Below are positions 25,305-35,740 of a stretch of DNA of 64,000 nt, one piece after another. The first letter of the stretch is position 1; each line of letters begins with the position of its first letter. The position numbers were made by a program, and so were the translations under genes. The DNA comes from Paramacrobiotus metropolitanus (Eukaryota > Tardigrada > Eutardigrada > Parachela > Macrobiotidae): positions 496,001-560,000 of the forward strand of contig NW_026570234.1 in assembly GCF_019649055.1 (NCBI RefSeq), read 5' to 3'. The notes beneath the pieces are model-generated. The model searched no databases. It had not been told where the DNA came from and was given only the letters and a program-made list of their open reading frames with translations.

Positions 25305-25310
25305 AATAAA
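25305..25310 (+). terminator. Poly(A) signal AATAAA of the PABIR-like gene
   Basis: AATAAA about 90 bases after the stop codon at 25210-25212, on the correct strand. Confidence 0.5.
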
Positions 25311-26466
25311 AATTGTGCATGGGTTTAAGACTTGCCATAGAATCGTTGTGCTTTATTTCGCAATCACGAATAGATTTTGAATGGGCTTTTATTGAAAGTT
25401 AAACTTAAATTTATACCGGTTTATTTAAAAGGAGACGAATTGGATGAGAGTATGGAAGATGTTTCGAAACGCCCCTGCAAGGGCGATAATATGGAATAAT
25501 GATGCACAACATCCCTATGTGATGCTGAAGATCGACCTGCTGGCATCACTAGTTTTTTTCCGGTTTTACACCGCACATATCGTCTTTGTTGGAAATCTCT
25601 GTCATCGTTCAGTTTGGGTTGAGTACACTGCATTATTTACTTTGGAAGTGTTGCTACAGTTTGTGATGCCTGGAAGCTGGCCCAGTGGTTGCAAATCGGA
25701 TTTTAACCGGTTTTGAGAAATGCTGAATTCGAAGTCACTGAAAATCCGCTACTATTCGGAAGGCATTTTTCCTTTTATTGTCCTGCTCTGTGGTCCCGTA
25801 TTACACAATTAAAGTGCACTTTTGATGGATAAATGGATCTCTGCGGTATTTGGGAAATGTTTCCGTAAGTTATTTTGCCTTATAATAAATATTTTTTGGC
25901 ATAACTCCTGGTTACTTTTTTTCAGTAAACCGCAAAATATTGCGCGACAAAGCAGACTTGATCGCCGCTCAAACAAACTGTTGTGGAAAAGCGGAACGAG
26001 GAATGGACAGCGGTCAGCATCGAACGAAGTCGTTGGGAAGTCGAACGTGTTTCGGACCCACCAGTCTTTCAAATTACACAGTAATTAGTGGTTATATATT
26101 CTGTTGATAAGTGCAAAATTTCAGCTGTTTTAGTGATTTCATCTGTCTTTCGAAATCAAACATTTTGAACAGGGATTTTGCTTTTAAATACGATGTATAA
26201 ACTCTGTACAGTCGGTAGATACTATAGATACTTTACTAACTGAATAACGAGTGAACAACAATTACTGTTACAGGTGACTGATTGACAACTGTTTGTTGTG
26301 AAACTTGATTATTGACATTTTTGATTTGATGTGGACGATAGTCTGAATAACATGAAATATTTATTAATGGTTTGCGAAACTTGGGATATTGAAGTTATCG
26401 AATTGATACGTTTTGTAAACATATCCAATTGTTGACGGGAATTTACATACTACACTACATCCTTCG
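25311..26466. other. Intergenic, convergent 3' regions
   Basis: Lies between the 3' ends of the PABIR-like gene (+) and the spatzle-like gene (-). Several overlapping open frames of 70-90 codons occur on both strands but none looks like a known protein or has matching splice structure. Confidence 0.4.
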
Positions 26467-28503
26467 TTAGCGGTCGTTGTTGGGATCTGGCGTAGTGGCA
26501 CTGGTCGCCATTCCGAGTTCCACCTGACAGCCACATGAAGCAGGAATTTCGAACCATTCCAGATGCAGTCCTCTTGCGGGTGTGCAAGTGAGAAGCTGTT
26601 GGATATAAAAGCGCTGTTGACAGTAGCTCTTCAGATTGCTGCAGAGATGTTCGCAGGGTTCATCGGGCCTAAAATTTAGAAACAAATTCTGACAAATTGT
26701 TTACGAAAGTACAAGCATAAGCAGCTACGTTTACTCAACTATGGACATTCGCCGAGTTATACGTTTGAATCTTTAGTTCGCAAACCAGATTAAATTTGCA
26801 GTGAAAGCATTCTACCACAAGCGCAACAAATGCATTGTTCTGAGTTTTCAACTTTTCATATCTACATTATAATGCTACGTAAATCTAATAAAATGATGTT
26901 TTGCGTGCCCTGGTTGACCCGAGCACATGAATGAGCTCAGTATGTGTCTACGTTGGCTATTTTATTCTTGCGAAAAATGCAGGTATATCTGGTTGGTTTT
27001 TGATACTGTTATTAATAATCTCATTGTTATTAACATTTGATTAATTGTCAGTATTACTATTCTGATATGTTAGTTATTAGATCAGCTGGGAAACTGTAGC
27101 TTGTAGTACTTGTACAGTGTGTAGCTGATGCCTCATTACTTCCCACTTTCGTAATTAACAGATAAAGGCCGGACAAACAGACACGGTTTGATTTTGTCTG
27201 AATTAAGAACCCTCGATGCGCTCCAGTCGATTAAATTTAAACATTTATATGTATCTTAATGGATCTTACCGAAGACATTCCTCCATTCTCACAATCTGCT
27301 TACAGTCACCCATTTGCACTAACGGCATCCACTCGCGGTTTTCAGTTCGCGCTTTGACAATTCCAACCGCCGCCTTCACCACGGATGGGCAAACTTCGTA
27401 CGTATAATTAAATTTGGACATTGGAAACATCAGTCGGGAGTATCCGTATGGATCTCCAGAAGAATCGTCACGTTTTCCACGCCGCTGATCAACACGCCTC
27501 TGCGAGAAAGACGAAGTTTTCCCGGACTGCATCAACCGTTCTTGCGTCGATCGTGGTTTCGGCACGATGTTTCGTGAACGAATCGGCTGCGAGGTTTCCG
27601 GTTCGGCGGGGTTTTCGGCATCCGGAGCCGCATCGGTTGTCGTCATGTACGTGGACGGTTCTTTAGAAAACAGCAGTTCATCTGGAAATTCTTCGCACGA
27701 CCACTGCACTTTGGAGCGCAGTTGTTTGAAAAGGTCAACATTCTCCAGTAAGCAGCTTGTTATCAGCTCGCTACAACACATATTCACCATGATTACATAT
27801 GATTCCGCAGCTGTAATCCAAAAAAATTATTGGCTTTAGCACACTAGCTGCATTACCTTGGGTATTCCTGATCCACTGCGCAATATGACAAGCTAGGAGA
27901 TTCGGCACAAGCGGGAGGTAACGGATGCGCTCCTAGAAAATAGTACAGGATATTCGTTCATCAAATAATACGTATATAGCAGAACCATTTCAAATAGTTT
28001 CCTGAAGTTCAAGTAAGGGAATTTTTTAGTTTTACCGTAAAGAACAAACGGAGGTTGTGGACCAGCATTAACGATTCGGCCATTTCGGCGCATCGCACCT
28101 GCGAGACGGAAAATTAATTTTGCTTGTGCATAGTGATATCACCATTATACCGATAATATTGATGACCTTTCAAATCTTTGGTATATGCAGGTCTTGCTAA
28201 CATTAGAAGATTAGACAAAGTGTAATAAAAAGCAAGAACGATGCAAACATTGCAATAAATATATCATATAGCGCGGGAATAGAGTAATAGTCAACTGTGG
28301 CTAATGATCTAATAATTGAAAGCCTTACTGTTTCGGTAAGTAGCAAGGGGTTGCGAAAACATGTTCGCCATTGATCTGAAGGATGGAAAACTGGGGTATT
28401 CGGGCCACACTCCATCATCGCCGGCAAACACGTTCGTGATGCTTATGAAGAGAAAGATCACAAAGGCAAAATGCGAGGATGACCTTTGACATGGAAGGCC
28501 CAT
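26467..28503 (-). CDS. Spatzle-like cystine-knot Toll ligand precursor
   Basis: Five exons phase cleanly (28329-28503, 28036-28098, 27857-27932, 27270-27770, 26467-26668), giving 338 residues. The N-terminus MGLPCQRSS then HFAFVIFLFISITNVFAG is a signal peptide. The pro-region has PPACAESPSLSYCAVDQEYP, the paired-Cys motif seen before the knot in several Spatzle paralogues. A furin-type site R-R-G-K-R precedes the C-terminal knot. The knot has V-C-P-S, then a W-M-P-L-V segment and Q-I-V-R-M-E-E-C, then C-E-H-L-C, S-Y-C-Q-Q-R-F and a final W-F-E-I-P-A-S-C-G-C. In insects such dimeric ligands are cleaved by serine proteases and activate Toll receptors in immunity, development or neurotrophic signalling. 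The exact paralogue cannot be named. The exon 4 acceptor (27771-27772) was chosen because it is the only one keeping phase. Confidence 0.85.
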
Positions 28504-30738
28504 TTTGCAATGCACTGATAGTGGTTCCTGAACGGAGTATGTGTACAACGGTATTAAACTTTGCGCCAGAGAAAAAACGACACACTATGAAAATCATATT
28601 TCAGTTTCTTGCGGATTTGCTTATATATATACTGAACCAACCTCGAGGAAGTTGCTAGTGTAGCATCAAACAGAAGCCTTAATCTTAGCAGAAAAAAATT
28701 AAACATGCCGGGACGAGCTTAAAAAGTCGATAAGTAGCGAATGGAACCGCTGCGAAAATTACCGCAAGTGATCGCTTTACAATCACTTCCGGTAGATTTA
28801 ATTTGAGCGTTTCGAAACTGACCACACATGCACTGATTTTTATGCAGTTACAAGTGATCAGTAAGCACAAGTCCATTATTGTAGCTTTTCTGGTTTCGCC
28901 AGCGCAAGTGGTTTTCAGTTCTATTAAACTGTTAGCATTAAATATTTTGAATCTACGTATATACCTGTTAATGCGCTTAGCTGCAGTGCTGGTAAATTTA
29001 TCGGTGGCCTAAATAGTGTCCTTAATCACAGTCTAAAAGCCCTTTACAAAGTTTCGTAGAATTTCTTGTTATTTTGTGACAGTATATCGACATAAACTTG
29101 CAGCCTGACATGTAAGTCCTGAGTCATTTTATAAAAAGATATGCCCTTCAGCTAATTGTAATCAGACGTCTGGAGCACCATGGTGTTTGATTGCATGAAG
29201 GGCGCCGTACCACGTCTTCAAAAAGTCATAAACCGAACTACTAAAATCGTATAATGAGTTAATTCGAACTTTGGAAAAGTGACTAATCGCTTTCACTTTT
29301 ACTTCTAATCTATACTTCCATCTATTTCCATAGTATGATATTGATGAAATAACTCGATACAGTAGGGCAGTTTTAAACAACTGCATTTCACAGCACCTTT
29401 GTCGCATATATCTCAGTTGCAACGGCAAAGAACAGCAAATAACTGTCGCAAGACTACCAACAATCTCAACAATAGTGTATGCACATTGCACACCGAGACG
29501 AAGCAACCGACACCCACAAACAAAAGTAACAAAACAATGGACACCAGATAACTAAAAACTCCTTACGATACAATCCCAGATCTCTAAAAACGTAGCAGAC
29601 CAAACAACTAGAGTAATACAATTATATTGCACAGGCCACAGACCCATCAAACAATAAAAATTGTTTCTACTGGAAATAAGTTTTATACCTTTGGCCAACT
29701 ATACTATTACAAGGTGCCATACTGGGTTCCATTAAGCCATATTGACATATGGCTTCCAAAAAACATCTGTCATAAAAACACACGATTTTGAAATCATAAT
29801 CGGTATGTAGACGCGGACGCCGATTTTGTTTCCGGTATCCACAGTTAAGCGTTCATCAGCAGCGCCAGCTTAGATGCACTTTTTGGATCACACACCCAGC
29901 ATCGGCATTGGCGAGTTGCCAACGCTTGATAGACTGAAAAACACTAAAGTGACATTTCCTACGGAAATAGCTCCGTCAGGCCTGGATGGAAAGGGAAATA
30001 ATCGGGATAAACGGGAACTGGATACAAACCACATGGAATACTTCTATAATTATTAGGCTATTAGCCCAACCATTCTAGCGACAGCTATGCTGACTATGCA
30101 GTATGCCCGTATTAACTGGCATACCGTAAACCACACCCCTAGCTTGTGCCAATCACAGGGGTGTAACATTTTGGTTACAGATTTCCCCATAGACCGTGCA
30201 AGAAACAAGCCGTATACACTCTTATACAGAAAGTCTCACTTTCTGTTTTTATTATAGTGTATAGGTCCTGCAACAGTGTGCAGGCCTGACGGAAAATATG
30301 AGACATCAGTAAGACAACACTGAAGACTGATTTCAACCTGACGCTGAAATGAAATTTGAAGGCTATTTATAGAATTACGGTTTAGTTAAGCCAGAAAACT
30401 ATGCTTAATTACGAAAACAAAGCAAAAACATTCGTATATCGCAGAAAATTTGATATTTGGGGCTGAAAATTATAATCGTATAGGTTCAGACATGTTTAAT
30501 TATTAATATATATTTAATAAAATTCATTAGCTGCTATTTACTGTTTAGTAAATGGATGAATTTTTTCGTGCCTTCAGACTTTTTGAGTACAATCTTGAAG
30601 TACGCTTACGTATTTGTTAATATCACGGCAGATGTTGTACTAGCGCGTTTACGATAGCACAGTCTTTATTTCTTATGCCGTGCTTAATACTGTCAATTTC
30701 ATTCAGCACAGAAATCGCTTGGGAAAATGCTGATAGTG
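28504..30738. other. Intergenic, no supported gene
   Basis: Upstream of the spatzle-like start (-) and downstream of the four-TM gene (-). A 60-codon open frame at 29874-30056 (+) has a splice-acceptor-like TTAG just before its ATG but no family resemblance. Several short inverted repeats near 30100-30260 (for example GTATGCC/GGCATAC at 30103-30126) are weak. Confidence 0.4.
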
Positions 30739-32419
30739 CTAGTTTCCATTAACTTTACTGGTTTGTGGAAACTCACTTGTTGCTAGAATATTCAAAAGGA
30801 AGAGCGGGAACAGCAAGAAAAGGCAGACGAAGGCCATGATGGAAGTGAATTCGTAGTTGCTGTGCGGTTCGATCAAAGAAACATTATGTGATAATGTGAT
30901 GATGTACGCCACGATTCCGATGCCGTTGCAGTACAGGCAGAAGAAGGCATTAAAAAGGAAATATCCCCGACGGAACTTGATATGCATTTCACGATGGATA
31001 GATCTTTTGTTAGCAAAGCGACCCATAATTCCCACAAAGATATTGACACACCCGATCCATGTCGCGTACCATAACCGGTCTTCACCCGGCATCAACCGAA
31101 ATCCGCGATCAACAATTACTCGTTGTTCAGGGCTCGTCCCATTGTTAGTCCTAAGTTCCGAGGAGCCGGAAAAAATTGGGAAATGCGCTAAACAAAAATA
31201 ATTTTTGTACACAATAATCCGTTGTGATAGAAGCGCGTACCGGTGCAGCGCAAATGCACCTCTTAGTTAAAGAAGCAATGTCGCAATTATTGTACTTTTA
31301 TGAGATCTAATACTGTGGACACTGCTCAGTAATAATATTTGTTACAGCTGATAGCTCAGGAACCTAGAGTACTTCTGTTGACAAAGACAGACTTTACCGC
31401 CGCGTTTGTTTTTATACAGTACGATAACAGCAAGACGGTTGTCAGTACTAATGCCAATATTATTTCTTTTTCTTGTACCGAAGACCGTACCCATGGTAGG
31501 TAAATCTGAAGTTAAGCATTTTTAATTATAAATCTTACAGCTCGCATCCTAAGTGATCACGACATCGTAATAAGTAATAACTAATTGCAGTTTTCTTTTT
31601 TAAACCCTTGCTATACTTGATTTTACAATAAGAATAAGGTTGAAAAACGTTGTAAAACTGCAAACACCGTAATCCATAATTTGGCTTGTGAACAGAGGTT
31701 GCAAGGTGACTAGTACAACTTTTGGGTAACAATAAGTAGTAAATTATAAAGCGTTGCTGCCAGATTTTTTGTAGTAATAGGTAATAAAAACTCGAAGCCA
31801 TAAATCAGATCGATCTGCTATCGTAGATGCAACAGCTGAGTATGGAAAAAAATGCGAGCAAAAAGCACTAGCAGCACTTCCGCCGTGCACAGCGTATGCA
31901 AACTGAGCATCCGTTGCACTGATATTTGTTCCACCATGTCGAACGCATCCTTTAACCCATTCAGTACCTAACCAACCAGCGGCTGACCAGCAGTTGATTT
32001 TTGTTGGACAAATGTCTAATGTAATTTAAGACGGTACTTGACTTCGCGGTAGTCTATACACTATAGCTGCCGGGCGTTAAGAAGATACAAGACTATATTC
32101 TACAGTATATCCGCTTACTGTAAAGGCCCGCGGCAGTGAGCACGATGCCCAAAATAATCTGCGCCAGCGCCACATAGCGGAAGCGTCGGGAAAACCAGCA
32201 ATTATAATTGTGTCCATATACGGATCCATCATCCAAGTGTTTTACACGTAATCCCGACCGATAGGGATAGGGCTCGGAATTAAGGAATGTGGCTGGATGA
32301 TTCAACATGAGGGGAGTGTTCGGCGGATAATTGCTCGTACCATCGATAACACCGTCCACTGCGCCGCTTTTCGACTTGGTCGCTCCGGAGCTGTGCTTCC
32401 TCTGACTAGATTTCTCCAT
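30739..32419 (-). CDS. Four-transmembrane protein, family not recognised
   Basis: Exons 32119-32419 and 30739-31187 join in phase 1 to give 249 residues. A polar N-terminal tail of about 75 residues (Ser/Lys/Pro-rich) precedes TM1 (VALAQIILGIVLTAAGLYS). Exon 2 adds TM2 (WYATWIGCVNIFVGIMG), TM3 (FNAFFCLYCNGIGIVAYIIT) and TM4 (IMAFVCLFLLFPLFLLNIL), with a short C-terminal tail. N-glycosylation sequons (NNGTS between TM1 and TM2, HNVSL between TM3 and TM4) place both loops outside, so N- and C-termini are cytosolic. The topology resembles MARVEL, CD20/MS4A or tetraspan proteins, but there is no tetraspanin CCG motif. I cannot assign a function. Confidence 0.65.
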
Positions 32420-33739
32420 CCTGGCGCTAAGCTAGCAACTTTCCTCTTCAACGAGTATACAAGGAGAAAACCGGTGTCTGAACTTTGATCGCCTGTACGA
32501 TATGCGCGGAAGTTAAATTAACGAAGCGCGACTGTGCTGATCGTTAATAGTATATTTAGAAGAATATCTCGGGCAGTATATAAGCTGGAAAAAGCGAAAC
32601 TATGCAGAGGAAGTGCGAAAGCACCGCGGCGATGGCAAGTCATCCAAATTCTATTAGGTGCCGCTTCTTCCGACCGCAGACTGACTGCATGCAGCAAACT
32701 GGGTTCGTCACTGGTGCATGGACATGCAGCTGGTGCATGCCAGGCACTGGAAAGTATGTTGGCTGAGAGAAAGAAAGAATTCTTCACTAGACAGCTGAGC
32801 GGTACAACGTAATACGTACGCTACACGCACGCTAGTTGTCCGACCGGTGCCAGCGTGTTTTTTGAAGTTTTCTCACACAAACAAGTTACAACAAATGTGA
32901 ATCGTTTGGTCGTGCAGTATTTATATAATAAGTAACGCGCCAACAAACAATCGCTGAAACCGGCATTTATGCGTAACATTGTAAATCTCTCACTCTAGAT
33001 GCAGTATTCCTCAAAGTGATAAAATCGCGAAAAATTTTATTACTGATGAGAATAGAAAATCTGAAGTTTATATGGTTTTATCATAGCCACAACTTATAGT
33101 ACTCGTATAAGCACCTGCTGGGAACGATTTACCTGCAGCTCTTCAAGAACCTGTACGTAAAATGAAAGATGTATATGGTTTATTTAACAATTTTATTTAA
33201 AAATGGTACATCATATGCCCTGTCCACAACAAAAATATTCAGGTATTTAGAATACAATGCCGTTATGCCTTGTAATATCTATGGAAATCCGTTGTAGTCT
33301 TCGAATTGCACAGTACTGGACAAATGGAGATCTTCGCATTGTATCGTCGGCCCTGTAAAGCCTCCGAGCTGTGTCGACGAAAATTTTCGTGCAAAGGTAT
33401 CTTTTACCTGAAATTATTAATGCGTAAGTAATTTGTTGCCTTTTACCTGAAACTTTTGCGGCAGGTTCATTGAACCGTGACAGGTTCTTATATGCGGTAT
33501 ACGACTAGAATCAGTCGTAGCATATATGAAACTGTAGTTTCGGTTTTTGGTCTTCGATATCCGTGTGTAAACAAAAGTAATTTTTGGCGCCCATAGAGTA
33601 GGGAAGGGTCCGGCCGGTTGAGGGAAGCGGTGGGGCCTAACAGTCATGTGACATGAGTCATTTGACATGAGTCGAGTAACGATGCGTGAAACTTGTAGAT
33701 GGCGTTGTTAGCTCGGCATCTTTTTAGTTTACATTCTTT
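32420..33739. other. Intergenic, no gene seen
   Basis: Holds the promoter of the four-TM gene (-) near its left end. A 92-codon open frame at 32534-32812 (+) reads through the upstream region but shows no domain. Nothing else stands out before the palindrome array. Confidence 0.4.
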
Positions 33740-34170
33740 GCTCCTACATTATGTAGGAGCACACTGGAATGTGCTCGTACATTATGTAGGAGCACATTGC
33801 ATCGGTTTCATCAGTTCTTGGAGGAGAAAAACGGAACTGTAGTATCCAAACAAACGTAATCCAATATGCTCCTGCAATATGCTCCTACATATGTAGGAGC
33901 GCATTGCAATCTGTTCCTACATATATGAGCTCCTACATATGTAGGAGCACATTGGAATGTGCTCCTACATATGTAGGAGCACATTGCATTGTGCTCCTAC
34001 ATATGTAGGAGGACATTGCAATATGCTTCTACATAATGTAGGAGTACATTGCAGGAGCATATTGTATGTGGAGATTATAAGAGGTAGGTGGTAATTATTG
34101 TGGTGTGAAAAATGGTTGGAGCATAATGTAGGAGCATATTGCAGGAGCTTATTGTAGGACTATAATATTA
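33740..34170. repeat. Array of 20-bp palindromes at 32-bp period
   Basis: The core GCTCCTACATATGTAGGAGC is a perfect 20-bp palindrome at 33881-33900, 33929-33948 and 33961-33980. Variants lie at 33740-33760 (one extra central T), near 33774-33793, at 33993-34012 and near 34025-34044. The last four sit exactly 32 bp apart (33929, 33961, 33993, 34025). The 12-bp spacers (ACATTGGAATGT and similar) are themselves partly palindromic. Isolated half-units continue to about 34170 (ATGTAGGAGCATATTGCAGG). No gene overlaps. Confidence 0.9.
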
Positions 34171-35740
34171 GATACAAGCATCGGGAAACGTTTTGTATCG
34201 GTAAGAGACTGGATGAAGTGTACTATGTGTTGAAATGATGAGAACTGCGTAATTTATGAGTTTAACCAATGTTAACTTTAATAACTCAATAAACACACAC
34301 TCAGTATCGGGTAGTAATATCAACAGAAATTGCTCTGTAACCAATTTAATAGGATACTAGATTATATTAAAAGATTTGTTTGGAAGAAACTGATAATGAA
34401 GAGGTGAATGTTGTAGCAGAGGGAAGGTTGTAGGGGGTTTTACTGTAGTCTGACATAAGTGTATTCGACTTATTGGTTGTTCATACTTCATAGTTTAATG
34501 AAGTGTAACAGGAAGCAGAGTGTGTTATGAGTTGTGGTGGTGGATGGTGATGGATTATTGTGAAAAATTCATGAAAGTTCGAGAAAATTGATTGCTTCAT
34601 GGAGCAGACTATGATGTTCTGATCTGATGGTCATAGATGTTTAGTAACAGGTGGTTTTTATATGGGAAGTAGGTTGCGATTAACATTAAAAAGTTGTTCG
34701 AGAAAGTGTTAGGGTGATTCGGTTTGTTGACTGGATTTTTTTAGTTCGGTAGGTATATAAGATTCCGGAATAAGAAGAAGTTGCGTGTGAGCTATTATGG
34801 ATTTGAAGAAGTATGCAGTGAAGAAGATTTTTCTCCTGTTGATTATTTTGTGGTGGTCGGTTTGGATTTTAGTACAGTGCTGATTCAGGCTGCCGTGTTT
34901 TGTTTGATTTTGGTACGTTTTTTTAGCTTCAGTGTGGGTTAGTAAGTTTTCTTGCACAGAGATCTGCGTTAAATTTGAAGTATCAATATCCTTAATGAAA
35001 TAATGGAAGGTGATTCTAATCGGAAGAAATATGCGTGAATACATGCGTGAATATAGAAAACGTAAAATGCAAATTAAGGGTGATTGTAGTAGAAAGATAA
35101 TGAAGTAAGTAATGATGAAGTAAATAGGTTTATGAAGCGCTAATTATTTTGATTTGTAATAATGTGTTTTATGCGAACTGTAGAATTCGTGATTTGGAAA
35201 ATTTAGATACCAGTGAGGCTGCAATCAGCATGAAAATCTGTTTTATGGTAAGTGCTGCTTTATTGGATACGAATAATGTCATACCGCTTAAGTACACACA
35301 GGGTTATGAACGTGTTTTTACAGACCTAGATTAAATTATAATGATAATTTATTCTGGGTCTGGAACTCAGACCCTGTACTGGAAAAAAGAGCTTATCTTT
35401 GTTATGGTGGTTTGCCAGGTGATCGGCTTTATAGTATTTCACCTGAAAAATATTTTAAATTACGTCTTTAAAGTGCAGACAATAGGCTTCAAAAAGAATG
35501 CTCCTACGTTTTTTGAGCTCTGAACCTCTATCAACGGGATTAGTTAAGACGGAAAATCAATTATGTTCTCAAAAAGGACAATTTTTGTATAGGAAAAGAT
35601 TAGGTAACAAAAGTGTAGCTAATTATTTTACCCAAAAATTTTGTACTATACTATTTTCCTGTTTATGTACTATACTGTTCATGTACTATGCTCCTATTCA
35701 TGTACTATATTATTTTGGATAACAAAAGTTTCAATTTCAA
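34171..35740. other. C-poor, strand-skewed tract with decayed open stretches; possible old mobile element
   Basis: From the palindrome array to about 35140 the plus strand has very few C and many G, unlike the rest of the window. Near 35032-35060 it encodes a short basic segment MREYMREYRKRKM, a kind of sequence seen near the start of some Helitron-type proteins. Between about 34780 and 35500 several open stretches in different frames look protein-like, but none is an intact gene. The element, if it is one, is broken in several places and of uncertain class. No terminal repeats could be paired with confidence. Confidence 0.3.

Noticed and set aside
29874-30056. Small plus-strand frame (MHFLDHTPSIGIGE) as a peptide gene
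   Set aside because: No signal peptide, no splice partner and no family match; left as unsupported.
33740-34170. Palindrome array as a CRISPR array
   Set aside because: The spacers are near-identical and palindromic, there are no cas genes, and the genome is eukaryotic.
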